Shown here: piece by piece, positions 44,741 to 58,700 of the stretch | How positions within the stretch are numbered: the first letter of the stretch is position 1 | Layout of the letters: each line of letters starts with the position of its first letter | NCBI RefSeq assembly: GCF_021018895.1 | Contig: NC_079382.1 | Location: forward strand, 23,835,001 to 23,899,000 | From: Seriola aureovittata | Taxonomy: Eukaryota; Chordata; Actinopteri; Carangiformes; Carangidae | Length of the DNA: 64,000 nt | Direction: 5' to 3' | Notes under the pieces: generated by a model | Databases searched by the model: none | Told to the model about the DNA's origin: nothing | Seen by the model: the letters and a program-made list of their open reading frames with translations, nothing else | Position numbers and translations under genes: made by a program

Positions 44741-45931
44741 CACAACAACAAGAAGATGAATTACCCAGAGGACGACCAATCAGATTACGACTACGGTAAC
44801 TATACCGACGAGTGGATTACACCTTGTTCTTACCAGAACAACAACAGCGTGGAACGGGTGGTCGGCCCGTACATCCACTCCATCATCTGCATCCTGGGCT
44901 TGGTGGGGAACAGCCTGGTGATCGTCACCTACGCCTTCTACAAGAGGACCAAGTCCATGACCGACGTCTACCTGCTCAACGTGGCCATTGCGGACCTGCT
45001 GTTCGTGGCAACGCTGCCTTTCATCGTCTACAATGAGCTGTCTGCGTGGTCGATGGGGCCGGTGGCGTGCAAGCTGCTGCGCGGCTCCTACAGTGTGAAC
45101 CTGTACAGCGGCATGCTGCTGCTCGCCTGCATCAGCACCGACCGCTACATCGCCATCGTCCAGGCCCGCCGCAGCTTCAGACTGCGCTCGCTGCCCTACA
45201 GCCGCATCATCTGTGCCATCGTCTGGACCTTCGCCTTCCTGCTGTCCGTCCCCACCTTCTACTTCTACAACTGGTACGAGCCGAGCCACATCGGGCAAAT
45301 CCACATGCTCGAGGAGGACAATCGAACCCACATCCGGGACGACTTTCTGTACAAGGACCAGGAGGACAATCTGACCTCCAGGTCTCCACACTCCGTCTGC
45401 GAGTTTAGGTTCACGGACAACAACACGGCCTGGACGACCAAGATGGCCGTCCCCGGCATCCAGCTGTCCGTGGGCTTCCTCTTGCCGCTGTTCATCATGA
45501 TCGCCTGCTACACCGCCGTCATCGTCACGCTGCTTAGAGCCAGAAACTTCCAGCGGCACAAGGCGGTGCGGGTGGTGCTGGCCGTGGTGGTGGTGTTCAT
45601 CGCCTGCCACCTGCCCTACAACATGGTGCTGTTCTACGACACCGTCACCATGTTCCAGCTGCAGTCGTGCGAGGCGTCGGACAGCGTGGAGGTGGCCAAG
45701 ACCGTGACGCAGACCATCGCCTACCTGCACTGCTGTCTGAACCCGGTCCTGTACGCCTTCGTCGGGGTGAAGTTCAGGAACCACTTCAGAAAGATCTTCC
45801 AGGACCTGTGGTGTCTGGGCAAGAGGTACATCGCCCCGCGTCGCTTCTCCAGGGTCACCTCCGAGGTCTATGTCTCCAGTCGCCGCTCGGTGGACGGATC
45901 CAGCGAGAACGGCTCGTCTTTCACCATGTGA
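44741..45931 (+). CDS. ccr6: ccr6, C-C chemokine receptor type 6 (coding part 44756-45931)
   Basis: G-protein-coupled receptor that in mammals binds CCL20 and guides lymphocytes and dendritic cells. The exon opens at an acceptor (CTTTCGCAG, 44740). ATG is at 44756 and TGA at 45929-45931; 391 residues in one coding exon. Seven membrane segments: about 37-62, 69-92, 105-137, 150-170, 230-260, 271-295, 313-338. Motifs: GN in TM1 (51-52), DRYIAIVQA (129-137), C105-C215 pair, NPVLYAF in TM7 (329-335). SMTDVYLLN, FRLRS, LHCCLNPVLYAF and the C-terminal SSFTM fit CCR6. The acidic, tyrosine-rich N-terminus (DDQSDYDYGNYTDE) suits tyrosine sulfation. Loop 2 before C215 is about 44 residues, far longer than the human loop as I recall it, with sequons at N189, N205 and N222. 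G+C-rich third codon positions create a long antisense frame. Confidence 0.93.
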   Translation, partial: HNNKKMNYPEDDQSDYDYGNYTDEWITPCSYQNNNSVERVVGPYIHSIICILGLVGNSLVIVTYAFYKRTKSMTDVYLLNVAIADLLFVATLPFIVYNELSAWSMGPVACKLLRGSYSVNLYSGMLLLACISTDRYIAIVQARRSFRLRSLPYSRIICAIVWTFAFLLSVPTFYFYNWYEPSHIGQIHMLEEDNRTHIRDDFLYKDQEDNLTSRSPHSVCEFRFTDNNTAWTTKMAVPGIQLSVGFLLPLFIMIACYTAVIVTLLRARNFQRHKAVRVVLAVVVVFIACHLPYNMVLFYDTVTMFQLQSCEASDSVEVAKTVTQTIAYLHCCLNPVLYAFVGVKFRNHFRKIFQDLWCLGKRYIAPRRFSRVTSEVYVSSRRSVDGSSENGSSFTM

Positions 45932-46358
45932 GGTCGTTTGGTGGGTTCTGGACCGGGAGCTTCACTGGACCTGAGCTCGAGGTCTGCAGGTCTGGGAGTT
46001 CAAACCTGACTCAAGTCTGTCAGACATTTTGTAATATTGTGTTGTAGCTCCGGTTTTCAGTCAGTGAGGAAAATCTCAGGGGTTGATTGATGATGATTTA
46101 AAAGATAAGAAACAATCTTTTATCTTTGATTTCTGCTTGTAAATGTGAAATATGCCTGTATCTCTTTGTGGTTGTTGTGTCTCTGTCTTCATCACTGTTT
46201 GTCTTATTAACAGTAAGACAGTGTCAAACAGATAATCCTTCAGACTGTAACATTTGGAGATACAAGGTTTTCACTGGACAGAGGTGGATATGATATTTCA
46301 TGCTGTTAAATTAGGAATCATTAACAGCATTTCTTCAGTGTAGCATTCAGACCTTCAA

Positions 46359-46364
46359 AATAAA
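46359..46364 (+). terminator. ccr6: ccr6 poly(A) signal candidate AATAAA
   Basis: AATAAA about 430 nt after the stop. A second candidate lies at 46656-46661. Confidence 0.55.
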
Positions 46365-46669
46365 ACCAAATGTGGAACTTGATTTTCTGCTGCAGCTTTT
46401 CGCTCTTTAACTTCATCTGAGGATTTTCAGATTAAAAACTGCTGAGCTTTGGATTTAAGTTTGAACTCTGTGTAACCTCCACTGAATCCTCAAACATCTG
46501 CAGACTTTTATTTTCCTAACTTTTCTTCTTATTGTCCGCTGCCTTTTATTTTTTAAACTGTTTGTGTTAATGTAATATTTTGCTCGGACATGATTTTATT
46601 TTTATAACCTTGAATTTGAATGTATCAGTACGTCACTGTAAACGCGTCCCTTCAGAATAAAATGCAGTT

Positions 46670-48719
<2,050 letters not shown>

Positions 48720-48750
<31 letters not shown>

Positions 48751-48812
48751 AGAAGAAGAACAAGAAAAAGAAGAAGAAGAAGAAAAAGAAGAAGAAGAGG
48801 AGGAGGAAGGAG
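48720..48812. repeat. (GAA)n purine tract in the kelch gene 3' flank
   Basis: AAG/GAA/AGG triplets of about 90 bp, starting some 14 bp past the kelch gene stop. In its transcript this would be a (UUC)n-rich 3' UTR. Confidence 0.95.
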
Positions 48813-48825
48813 GCAGGTTCACGTG

Positions 48826-50061
48826 TTAGCACTTTTTTGGACCGGGTTCAGGTCCTGGTCCTGGAGACTTGTCCCGGTTCAGACAGAGGACAAAGGGCAC
48901 CAGGGCTCCTCTGGCCTCTGCGGGGGGGGGCAGGACGTCCGGCAGGAACCCCTCCCCCTCCTCCCGCACCTCGAACTGCAGCGTCTGGCTCCGGTTGACG
49001 CAGTAGATCCGGTCCTCGAGCACCGCACAGCGGAACGGCAGCGGGTTCTCCAGCGGGAAGCTCGCGCCGCCGAGCCACACCTTCACCACCGTGTTGTACT
49101 TGTACACCTTCACTCCCGCGCGTTCCCGGTCCACGTCGAAGCGGTACACGAGGCCGCGGCGCGCCACCATGTCCGTGGACCGCCGCCGGCTCTCGTTGAA
49201 CGGACACTCCTCCCACTCGTCGCGGCGGGAGTCGTAGCGCAGCAGCCGGTAGAAGAGCGAGCCTCCGGACACGAACAGCTCCCCGCCGCAAGAAGTCGCC
49301 TCGTGCGCCACCGCGAAGGAGCCTCTGGGCAGTGGCGCCACCTGACTCCACCTGTCCGCGCGCGGGTCGTAGCGCTCCACCGTGAACAGACACTCCCCCC
49401 CGATGGCGTACAGGTATCCGTCCATGGAGACCAGTCGGAGCTGGCAGCGGGGCTGGGTCAGCGGCCGGACCTGGCTCCAGAGGCCGGTCAGCGGGTTGTA
49501 GCAGAAGACCCGATCCGACGCCCTGGAGCGGCCGTCCCCCTCCGCCCTGATCCCCCCCGCCACGAACAGGTAGTTGTACATGGTGCACATCCCGGAGCCT
49601 TTTGCCGGGACCTCCTCCGGCAGGCTGGTCAGCACCTCCCACTGCTGAGTGTCCGGGTGGAGGCAGAACACCCGCCGGTGGTTGTGGTCCTCCGGGGCGG
49701 GCAGCAGCGGACTCTGCGGCCGGCTATTGTCCCGGCTCCCCGCGCGGTCGCACACCTCGCTACTCTCGGCCACCGCCAGCACCTTCCTCCCCTCCATCCT
49801 CCGTGCCAGGATGTGCTCTCTCTCCCCCGCTGTCAGCCGGCCGTACACGGCGGGAGTCCGCAGTACGTGCAGGTAGTGGTCGCTCATGTATCGGTAGAGC
49901 CGCTGCTTCGCGCCCTCCGCGCCCTCGCTCTTGGCTTTTGTCAGAAGCTTGTAGCAGTTTTCTGCGCTGATCTGTGGCGGCATGTCAGCAGCTGCTGCAC
50001 CGAGGTGTGAACACTGATCCCTGGAGGAGCCTCCTGACTCCTCACTCTCCCTGGCCTCCAT
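48826..50061 (-). CDS. kbtbd11: Kelch-repeat protein resembling KBTBD11, without BTB domain
   Basis: One intronless frame of 411 residues, stop TAA at 48826-48828; an in-frame TGA lies about eight codons before the ATG. The first 120 residues (NCYKLLTKAKSEGAEGAKQRLYRYMSDHYL...) look like a BACK-type helical region. From about residue 120 kelch blades follow, with YLFVAGG, YLYAIGG, LFVSGG and YNPLTGLW-type strands and the segment ECLFTVERYDPRADRW, then LPRGSFAVAHEAT and CPFNESRRRSTDMVA, which I recognise as KBTBD11-like, and the late ALVPFVLCL. KBTBD proteins are usually CUL3 adaptors and need a BTB domain for that; none is visible here or upstream in the window. MPPQIS at residue 27 is an alternative start. 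Strong GC3 bias gives a 395-codon antisense frame, which I reject. It could also be a paralogue rather than the orthologue. Confidence 0.82.
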   Translation of the reverse strand: MEARESEESGGSSRDQCSHLGAAAADMPPQISAENCYKLLTKAKSEGAEGAKQRLYRYMSDHYLHVLRTPAVYGRLTAGEREHILARRMEGRKVLAVAESSEVCDRAGSRDNSRPQSPLLPAPEDHNHRRVFCLHPDTQQWEVLTSLPEEVPAKGSGMCTMYNYLFVAGGIRAEGDGRSRASDRVFCYNPLTGLWSQVRPLTQPRCQLRLVSMDGYLYAIGGECLFTVERYDPRADRWSQVAPLPRGSFAVAHEATSCGGELFVSGGSLFYRLLRYDSRRDEWEECPFNESRRRSTDMVARRGLVYRFDVDRERAGVKVYKYNTVVKVWLGGASFPLENPLPFRCAVLEDRIYCVNRSQTLQFEVREEGEGFLPDVLPPPAEARGALVPFVLCLNRDKSPGPGPEPGPKKC

Positions 50062-50340
50062 TTGTTCCGGACTCCTGGTGGATCAGATCGATCCGGGTTC
50101 TGTCGGACTCGATTATGCGTCTGGAGATCCGAACAATAAACGCCCCTCCACTCCTCCTTTATTCTCTCTGTTGCTCCAAGTTTTCCCTCCTCCTCCTCAC
50201 ACACCATCCACATCCGTCTCTTGCTTCACTAATGTCCCCCGCTCCTCCAGCGGGGCGCGGCGGCTGCTGACGCCGGGATTCCTCGCCTGCTGTCGGGGGA
50301 AGTTTTGCTGCTTCTGCGGACACAAAGGCGTTCGGTGACC
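50062..50340 (-). promoter_or_regulatory. CpG-rich region upstream of the kelch gene
   Basis: CpG-rich sequence abutting the ATG on its 5' side, consistent with a promoter/5' UTR. Start site not determined. Confidence 0.4.
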
Positions 50341-50989
50341 GTGTGGACTCTTCCTCCTCCTCCTCCTCCTCCCCCTCCCCCTCAGACCGGACCCGTGTGT
50401 TCTGTGGTTCCGCCCCTCTGAGGAACAAAGCCTCTGCAGAACCTGGTTCCTGAGCTGCTGCAAAACACTCCGTGTGTCCTTATCATGTGTTAGTTTGAAT
50501 ATAAAACAACTTTTATTCAAGTGGTTTATTGGGAAACAAAGTCAAGTACATAAAGAAAATGGCAGCTTTTATTTTTACTGTAGGGAACAGATGAAACACA
50601 CATCTGTACAGATGTGCAGCTGCTGCCAGGACGAGTCCAGATGTTCCGTTTTCTTACTTTTCAAACTGGAACAAACATTTTCTGTCAGAAATAAAACAGT
50701 GGGCTATAAAAGAAGATGAAGAGGAAGATGAAGATGAACCTTCATTGATCCCTGTGTAGCAAATTGAACTTTGACACAGCAGCACGAGGGAAAATGAAAT
50801 AAGAATAGAGACAATCTAAAATAAAAAGAGATACATTAGAAGCAATGACAATATCCAATGTAGCCTGTTGTGAACACGTGCAGTGTAAATTAATAATAAT
50901 AATAAAGCAATTAAATAAAGAAATGACTGGTTGGTACATGTGCAGTACAAAAAAGAAGAAATTAAAAATATGAAATACTGGTACTTTCA

Positions 50990-51118
50990 ACCCCGAACCA
51001 CCGGTCCCCGAACCACCGGACCCCGAACCACCGGACCCCGAACCACCGGTCCCCGAACCACCGGTCCCCGAACCACTGGTCCCTGAACCACCGGACCCCA
51101 AACCACTGGACCCTGGAG
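50990..51118. repeat. 15-bp minisatellite CCCCGAACCACCGGT
   Basis: Eight to nine units, with GGT/GGA variation at the end of each. Confidence 0.97.
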
Positions 51119-51517
51119 CTGCCTGAGGTAATGATCTTGAGTCTACTAATGATAAACAACACAGAAACATTGTTTATTATGTTCCACACTTTGATAATTA
51201 CGCCTCATTTTTATATGATGCTTCGTGCGTCAAATGCAGCTTTACAAAATAAAAGAAGGAGACACTGAATCTGTGACGCTGCTGCACGTCAGGATGTTGA
51301 GTCAACAGAAAGAAATCAACAGTTTCAAATCAACAACAGACAAGTCTGTGAAGAATCAGGAGATCACGTTCAGTTACTGACACTGTCACTGATCATGAAA
51401 TCATGAAAATACGTTTTCAGCTGAACAGATCAGAGAAAGTTAAAAACACATTTCTGAACAAATGGCTCCCCCTGCTGGAGGAAACCCGAAACATCTGTCT
51501 CTGTTGAAAGAGGGAGG

Positions 51518-51668
51518 GGGATCAGGATCAGATTCAGGATCAGGATCAGATTCAGGGTCAGGATCAGATTCAGGATCAGGGTCAGGATCAGGGTCAGGCT
51601 CAGATTCAGGGTCAGGATCAGATTCAGGATCAGATTCAGGATCAGGGTCAGGATCAGATTCAGGGTCT
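51518..51668. repeat. (GGATCA/GATTCA) hexamer repeat
   Basis: About 25 hexamers GGATCA, GGGTCA and GATTCA; translates to Ser/Gly/Asp repeats that are artefacts. Confidence 0.96.
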
Positions 51669-51769
51669 TTTTTTGCATAAATCTCTTAAACCACTTCAGT
51701 TCTATAGATTTAAATCAACATGAGATTAAACAGAACACAGAGGAACCTGAACAAGAACATCAAGTGTTT

Positions 51770-51809
51770 AAATATATATATATCATATATATATGTATAT
51801 ATTTGTATA

Positions 51810-51845
<36 letters not shown>

Positions 51846-51927
51846 CAAGTAATTAATTCACAGAGACGGTTGTGTTGAATGTTCCACTTTATTCACACTC
51901 ACACACACACACACACACACTCTCACT

Positions 51928-51958
<31 letters not shown>

Positions 51959-51960
51959 AT
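51770..51960. repeat. (TA)n and (CA)n microsatellites
   Basis: TA-rich tract at 51770-51845 and CA runs at about 51898-51958. Confidence 0.92.
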
Positions 51961-51964
51961 TCTT

Positions 51965-52690
51965 CACTGTCTTGAGGGATGAAATCTGAGTTGTCAGGAA
52001 TCTGAAGTGAACCCCGCAGCAGGCGACTGATTGCTTCTTCTCTGCTCTGATCTCTCTGTGTTTCCCAGCAGACCTGCTCTGTTTCCTCTCTCAGTGTGAG
52101 ATCAGACGCTGCAGGAGGATGAGGATGATGAAGACGTCTCGGTGAGAGGTGATAACTTCATAACACCGTGTACATGCTGAGCAGCTGCAGCTCTAATACT
52201 CACTATCTGAGGCGGGGGCCCCTGGACATTCAGCTGAGATCTGTCCTGAGCTGGACCTCTCACAGAACTGGAATGTGGAAATGGAATCCATTTCTTGTTT
52301 TGTTTGATTTTGTTTTACTTTTTCCTGTTTGTAGCTGTGGTTGGAAAAACTACGACACACACAAAGTTTATGATCTTATGAAAAGATGCGGCAACTTTGG
52401 TGTCATGTAGTGGAACATGGATCTTTGAACAGTTTATATGTTTCTCATATTGTGACAAACAGAACGTATGTATGTACATATGTGTTTGAAGGTATGTTTA
52501 TATGTGGATCTGGATGCATGTATAAATGAATCAATAAATGAAGGAATGGATGGTTTGTATGTAGGTTTGCCTGAAGGTATGAAGGACTGAATGTAGAGCT
52601 CATGTTTGTATGATTGAAAGTTTTTATGACTCCCTGAATAAAGTAACTTCTTTTGTCTGACCATTATTTAACAACTTAGAGTATTACAAT
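51965..52690. other. Spacer before the large array, no gene seen
   Basis: Degenerate GTATGTATG-like tetramers at 52440-52620; nothing else recognised. Confidence 0.5.
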
Positions 52691-52734
52691 GGTAAAGTAT
52701 TTAACACTTGGGAAAAATTCTACTTCTTAACAGT

Positions 52735-55700
52735 ATTGTAGGGCATAAAAACATAAAACAAGTCATTATATAATAAAGCAAAAAAACGTCATAAAACTTC
52801 ATAGTATAGTAATAAACGTTACTATACCATGACATTTTATGACGTTTTATGATGTTTTTACACCTTACTATACGATGACGTTTTTAGGCCTTACTATACT
52901 ATGACGTTTTATGACGTTTTATGATGTATTATGATGTTTTTACACCTTACTATACTATGACATCTTCTGGCATTTTCATGCTTTACTATACGATGACCTT
53001 TTAATATGTTTTTAGGCCTTACTATACTATGACGTTTTTTACATCTTACTAAACTTTGACATTTTTAGGTCTTAGTATACTATGTTGTTTTTACACCTTA
53101 CTATACTAGGACGTTTTAGGACGTTTTTATGGCTTACTATACTATGACTTTTTATGATGTTTTATGAAGTTTTTAGGCCTTACTATACTATGATATTTTC
53201 TGACGTTTTTATGCTTTACTATACTATGACCTTTTAAAAAGTTTTTAGACCTTACTATACTATGACTTTTTATGGTGTTTTATGATGTTTTTACACCTTA
53301 CTATACTATGATGTTTTATGGCTTTTTAACATCTTACTAAACTTTGACATTTTTAGTCCTATGACGTCTTATGGTGTTTTATGATGTTTTTACACCTTAC
53401 TATACTTTGTCATTTTATGGCTTTTTATCATAAAATGTCATGGTATAGTAAGGTGTAAAAACGTCTTCGTATAGTAAGGCAAAAAAGTGTCATAAAATGT
53501 CATAAAATGTCATAGTATATTAAGGAATAAACCGACATGGTATAGTAAGGCATAAAATGTAAAAAAAACGTCAAAGTATAGTAAGACATAAAAATGTCAA
53601 AAGACGTCATAGTATATTCAGGCATAAAAATGTCAAAAAACGTCATAGTATATTCAGGCATAAAAATGTCAAAAAAACGTCATACTATATTCAGGCATAA
53701 AAATGTCAAAAAAATATCATGGTATATTTTGGCATAAAAGGCAATAAAAACAACATAGTATAGTAAGGGTTTAAAGAACATAGTATAGTAAGGCATAAAA
53801 ATGTCAAAAAACGTCATACTATATTCAGGCATAAAAATGTCAAAAAAACGTCATACTATATTCAGGCATAAAAATGTCAAAAAACGTCATACTATATTCA
53901 GGCATAAAAATGTCAAAAAAACGTCATAGTATATTCGGGCATAAAAATGTCAAAAAAACATCATGGTATATTATGTCATAAAAGGCAATAAAAACAACAT
54001 AGTATAGTAAGGGTTTAAACAACATAGTATAGTAAGGCATAAAAATGTCAAAAAACGTCATACTATATTCAGGCATAAAAATGTCAAAAAAACGTCATAG
54101 TATATTCGGGCATAAAAATGTCAAAAAAACGTCATAGTATAGTATGGCATAAAAATGTCAAAAAAACGTCATGGTATATTATGGCATAAAAGGCAATAAA
54201 AACAACATAGTATAGTAAGGGCTTATACGTCATAGTATAGTATGGCATAAAAATGTCAAAAAAACATCATGGTATATTATGTCATAAAAGGCAATAAAAA
54301 CAACATAGTATAGTAAGGGTTTAAACAACATAGTATAGTAAGGCATAAAAATGTCAAAAAACGTCATAATATATTCAGGCATAAAAATGTCAAAAAATCG
54401 TCATAGTATAGTAAGGCATAAAAATGTCAAAAAAAGTCATAGTATAGTATGGCATAAAAATGTCAAAAAACGTCATAGTATAGTATGAGATAAAAATGTC
54501 AAAAAAACATCATGGTATATTATGGCATAAAAGGCAATAAAAACAACATAGTATAGTAAGGGTTTAAACGTCATAGTATAGTATGGCATAAAAATGTCAA
54601 AAAAAAATCATGGTATATTATGGCATAAAAGGCAATAAAAACAACATAGTATAGTAAGAGTTTAAACAACATAGTATAGTTAGGCATAAAAATGTCAAAA
54701 ACGTCATAGTACATTCAGGCATAAAAATGTCAAAAAACGTCATACTATATTCAGGCATAAAAATGTCAAAAAAACGTCATAGTATAGTATGGCATAAAAA
54801 TGTCAAAAAGACATCATGGTATATTATGGCATAAAAGGCAATAAAAACAACATAGTATAGTAAGGGTTTAAACAACATAGTATAGTTAGGCATAAAAATG
54901 TCAAAAAACGTCATAGTATATTCAGGCATAAAAATGTCAAAAAACGTCATAGTATATTCAGGCATAAAAATGTCAAAAAACGTCATACTATATTCAGGCA
55001 TTAAAATGTCAAAAAAACATCATGGTATATTATGTCATAAAAGGCAATAAAAACAACATAGTATAGTAAGGCATAAAAATGTCAAAAAAACATCATGGTA
55101 TATTTTGGCATAAAAGGCGATAAAAACGACATAGTATAGTATGGCATAAAAATGTCAAAAAACGTCATAGTATATTCAGACATAAAAAAGTCAAAAAAAC
55201 GTCATAGTATAGTATGGCATGAAAATGTCAAAAAAAAATCATGCTATATTATGGCATAAAAGGCAATAAAAACAACATAGTATAGTAAGGGTATAGTATG
55301 GCATAAAAATGTCAAAAAACGTCATAGTATATTCGGGCATAAAAATGTCAAAAAAACATCATGGTATATTATGTCATAAAAGGCAATAAAAACAACATAG
55401 TATAGTAAGGGTTTAAACAACATAGTATAGTAAGGCATAAAAATGTCAAAAAACGTCATACTATATTCAGGCATAAAAATGTCAAAAAAACGTCATAGTA
55501 TATTCGGGCATAAAAATGTCAAAAAAACGTCATGGTATATTATGGCATAAAAGGCAATAAAAACAACATAGTATAGTAAGGGCTTATACGTCATAGTATA
55601 GTATGGCATAAAAATGTCAAAAAAACATCATGCTATATTATGGCATAAAAGGCAATAAAAACAACATAGTATAGTAAGGGTTTAAACAACATAGTATAGT

Positions 55701-58700
55701 ATTGCATAAAAATGTCAGAAACTTCATACTATATTCAGGCATAAAAATGTCAAAAAAACGTCATAGTACAGTATGGCATAAAAATGTCAAAAAAACAACA
55801 TAGTATAGTAAGGGTTTAAACAACATAGTATAGTATTGCATAAAAATGTCAGAAACTTCATACTATATTCAGGCATAAAAATGTCAAAAAAACGTCATAG
55901 TACAGTATGGCATAAAAATGTCAAAAAAACATCATGGTATATTATGTCATAAAAGACAATAAAAACAACATAGTATAGTAAGGGTTTAAACGACATAGTA
56001 TAGTAAGACATAAAAATGTCAAAAACTTCATAGTATATAGTATGGCATAACAATGTCAAAAAAACGTCATACTATATTCAGGCACAAAAATGTCAAAAAA
56101 ACGTCATAGTATATTCGGGCATAAAAATGTCAAAAAAACGTCATAGTATATTCAGGCATAAAAATGTCAAAAAAACGTCATACTATATTCAGGCACAAAA
56201 ATGTCAAAAAAACGTCATAGTATATTCGGGCATAAAAATGTCAAAAAAACGTCATAGTATAGTATGGCATAAAAATGTCAAAAAACGTCATAGCATAGTA
56301 TGGCATAAAAATGTCAAAAACTTCATAGTATATTCATGCATAAAAATGTCAAAAAACGTCATACTATATTCAGGCATTAAAATGTCAAAAAAACATCATG
56401 GTATATTATGTCATAAAAGGCAATAAAAACAACATAGTATAGTAAGGCATAAAAATGTCAAAAAAACATCATGGTATATTTTGGCATAAAAGGCGATAAA
56501 AACGACATAGTATAGTATGGCATAAAAATGTCAAAAAACGTCATAGTATATTCAGACATAAAAAAGTCAAAAAAACGTCATAGTATAGTATGGCATAAAA
56601 ATGTCAAAAAAACGTCATGGTATATTATGGCATAAAAGGCAATAAAAACAACATAGTATAGTAAGGGTTTAAACAACATAGTATAGTATTGCATAAAAAT
56701 GTCAAAAACTTCATAGTATATTCAGGCATAAAAATGTCAAAAAACGTCATACTATATTCAGGCATAAAAATGTCAAAAAAACGTCATAGTATAGTATGGC
56801 ATAAAAATGTCAAAAAGACATCATGGTATATTATGGCATAAAAGGCAATAAAAACAACATAGTATAGTAAGGGTTTAAACGACATAGTATAGTTAGGCAT
56901 AAAAATGTCAAAAAACGTCATAGTATATTCGGGCATAAAAATGTCAAAAAAACGTCATAGTATAGTATGGCATAAAAATGTCAAAAAAACGTCATGGTAT
57001 ATTTTGGCATAAAAGGCAATAAAAACAACATAGTATAGTAAGGGTTTATACGTCATAGTATAGTATGGCATAAAAATGTCAAAAAAACGTCATGGTATAT
57101 TATGGCATAAAAGGCAATAAAAACAACATAGTATAGTAAGGGTTTAAACAACATAGTATAGTAAGGCATAAAAATTTCAAAAAACGTCATACTATATTCA
57201 GGCATAAAAATGTCAAAAAAACGTCATACTATATTCAGGCACAAAAATGTCAAAAAAACTTCATAGTATATTCGGGCATAAAAATGTCAAAAAAACGTCA
57301 TAGTATAGTATGGCATAAAAATGTCAAAAAACGTCATAGCATAGTATGGCATAAAAATGTCAAAAACTTCATAGTATATTCATGCATAAAAATGTCAAAA
57401 AACGTCATACTATATTCAGGCATTAAAATGTCAAAAAAACATCATGGTATATTATGTCATAAAAGGCAATAAAAACAACATAGTATAGTAAGGCATAAAA
57501 ATGTCAAAAAAACATCATGGTATATTTTGGCATAAAAGGCGATAAAAACGACATAGTATAGTATGGCATAAAAATGTCAAAAAACGTCATAGTATATTCA
57601 GACATAAAAAAGTCAAAAAAACGTCATAGTATAGTATGGCATAAAAATGTCAAAAAAACATCATGGTATATTATGTCATAAAAGACAATAAAAACAACAT
57701 AGTATAGTAAGGGTTTAAACGACATAGTATAGTATTGCATAAAAATGTCAAAAACTTCATAGTATATTCAGGCATAAAAATGTCAAAAAACGTCATACTA
57801 TATTCAGGCATAAAAATGTCAAAAAAACGTCATAGTATAGTATGGCATAAAAATGTCAAAAAGACATCATGGTATATTATGGCATAAAAGGCAATAAAAA
57901 CAACATAGTATAGTAAGGGTTTAAACGACATAGTATATTTAGGCATAAAAATGTCAAAAAACGTCATAGTATATTCGGGCATAAAAATGTCAAAAAAACG
58001 TCATAGTATAGTATGGCATAGAAATGTCAAAAAAACGTCATGGCATATTTTGGCATAAAAGGCAATAAAAACAACATAGTATAATAAGGATCTATACGTC
58101 ATAGTATAGTATGGCATAAAAATGTCAAAAAAACATCATGCTATATTTTGGCATAAAAGGCAATAAAAACAACATAGTATAGTAAGGGTTTAAACAACAT
58201 AGTATAGTAAGGCATAAAAATGTCAAAAAACGTCATACTATATTCAGGCATAAAAATGTCAAAAAACGTCATAGTATATTCGGTCATAAAAATGTCAAAA
58301 AATCGTCATACTATATTCAGGCATAAAAAAGTCAAAAAAACGTCATAGTATAGTAAGGCATAAAAATGTCAAAAAAAGTCATAGTATAGTATGGCATAAA
58401 AATGTCAAAAAACGTCATAGTATAGTATGAGATAAAAATGTCAAAAAAACATCATGCTATATTATGGCATAAAAGGTAATAAAAACGTCATAGTATAGTA
58501 AGGGTTTAAACAACATAGTATAAAAATGTCAAAAAACGTCATACTATATTCGGGCATAAAAATGTCAAAAAAACGTCATGGTATATCTTGGCATAAGATT
58601 GTCAAAAAAACGTCATAGTATAGCATGGCATAAAAATGTCAAAAAAACATCATGGTATATTATGTCATAAAAGGCAATAAAAACAACATAGTATAGTAAG

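Noticed and set aside
44780..45784. 334-codon open frame on the minus strand
   Set aside because: Antisense shadow of ccr6 with the same G+C-rich third-position cause; the composition (His/Gly/Asp/Val) is not protein-like.
48823..50010. 395-codon open frame on the plus strand
   Set aside because: It is antisense to the kelch gene. The open frame is explained by that gene's strong G/C preference at third positions; its translation is Arg/His/Val/Pro-rich and resembles no family.
56127..57472. Repeated 60-100-codon frames (MSKKRHSIVWHKN...) in the large array
   Set aside because: They recur wherever the array block recurs and drift in frame with it; they have no domain and no independent codon pattern.
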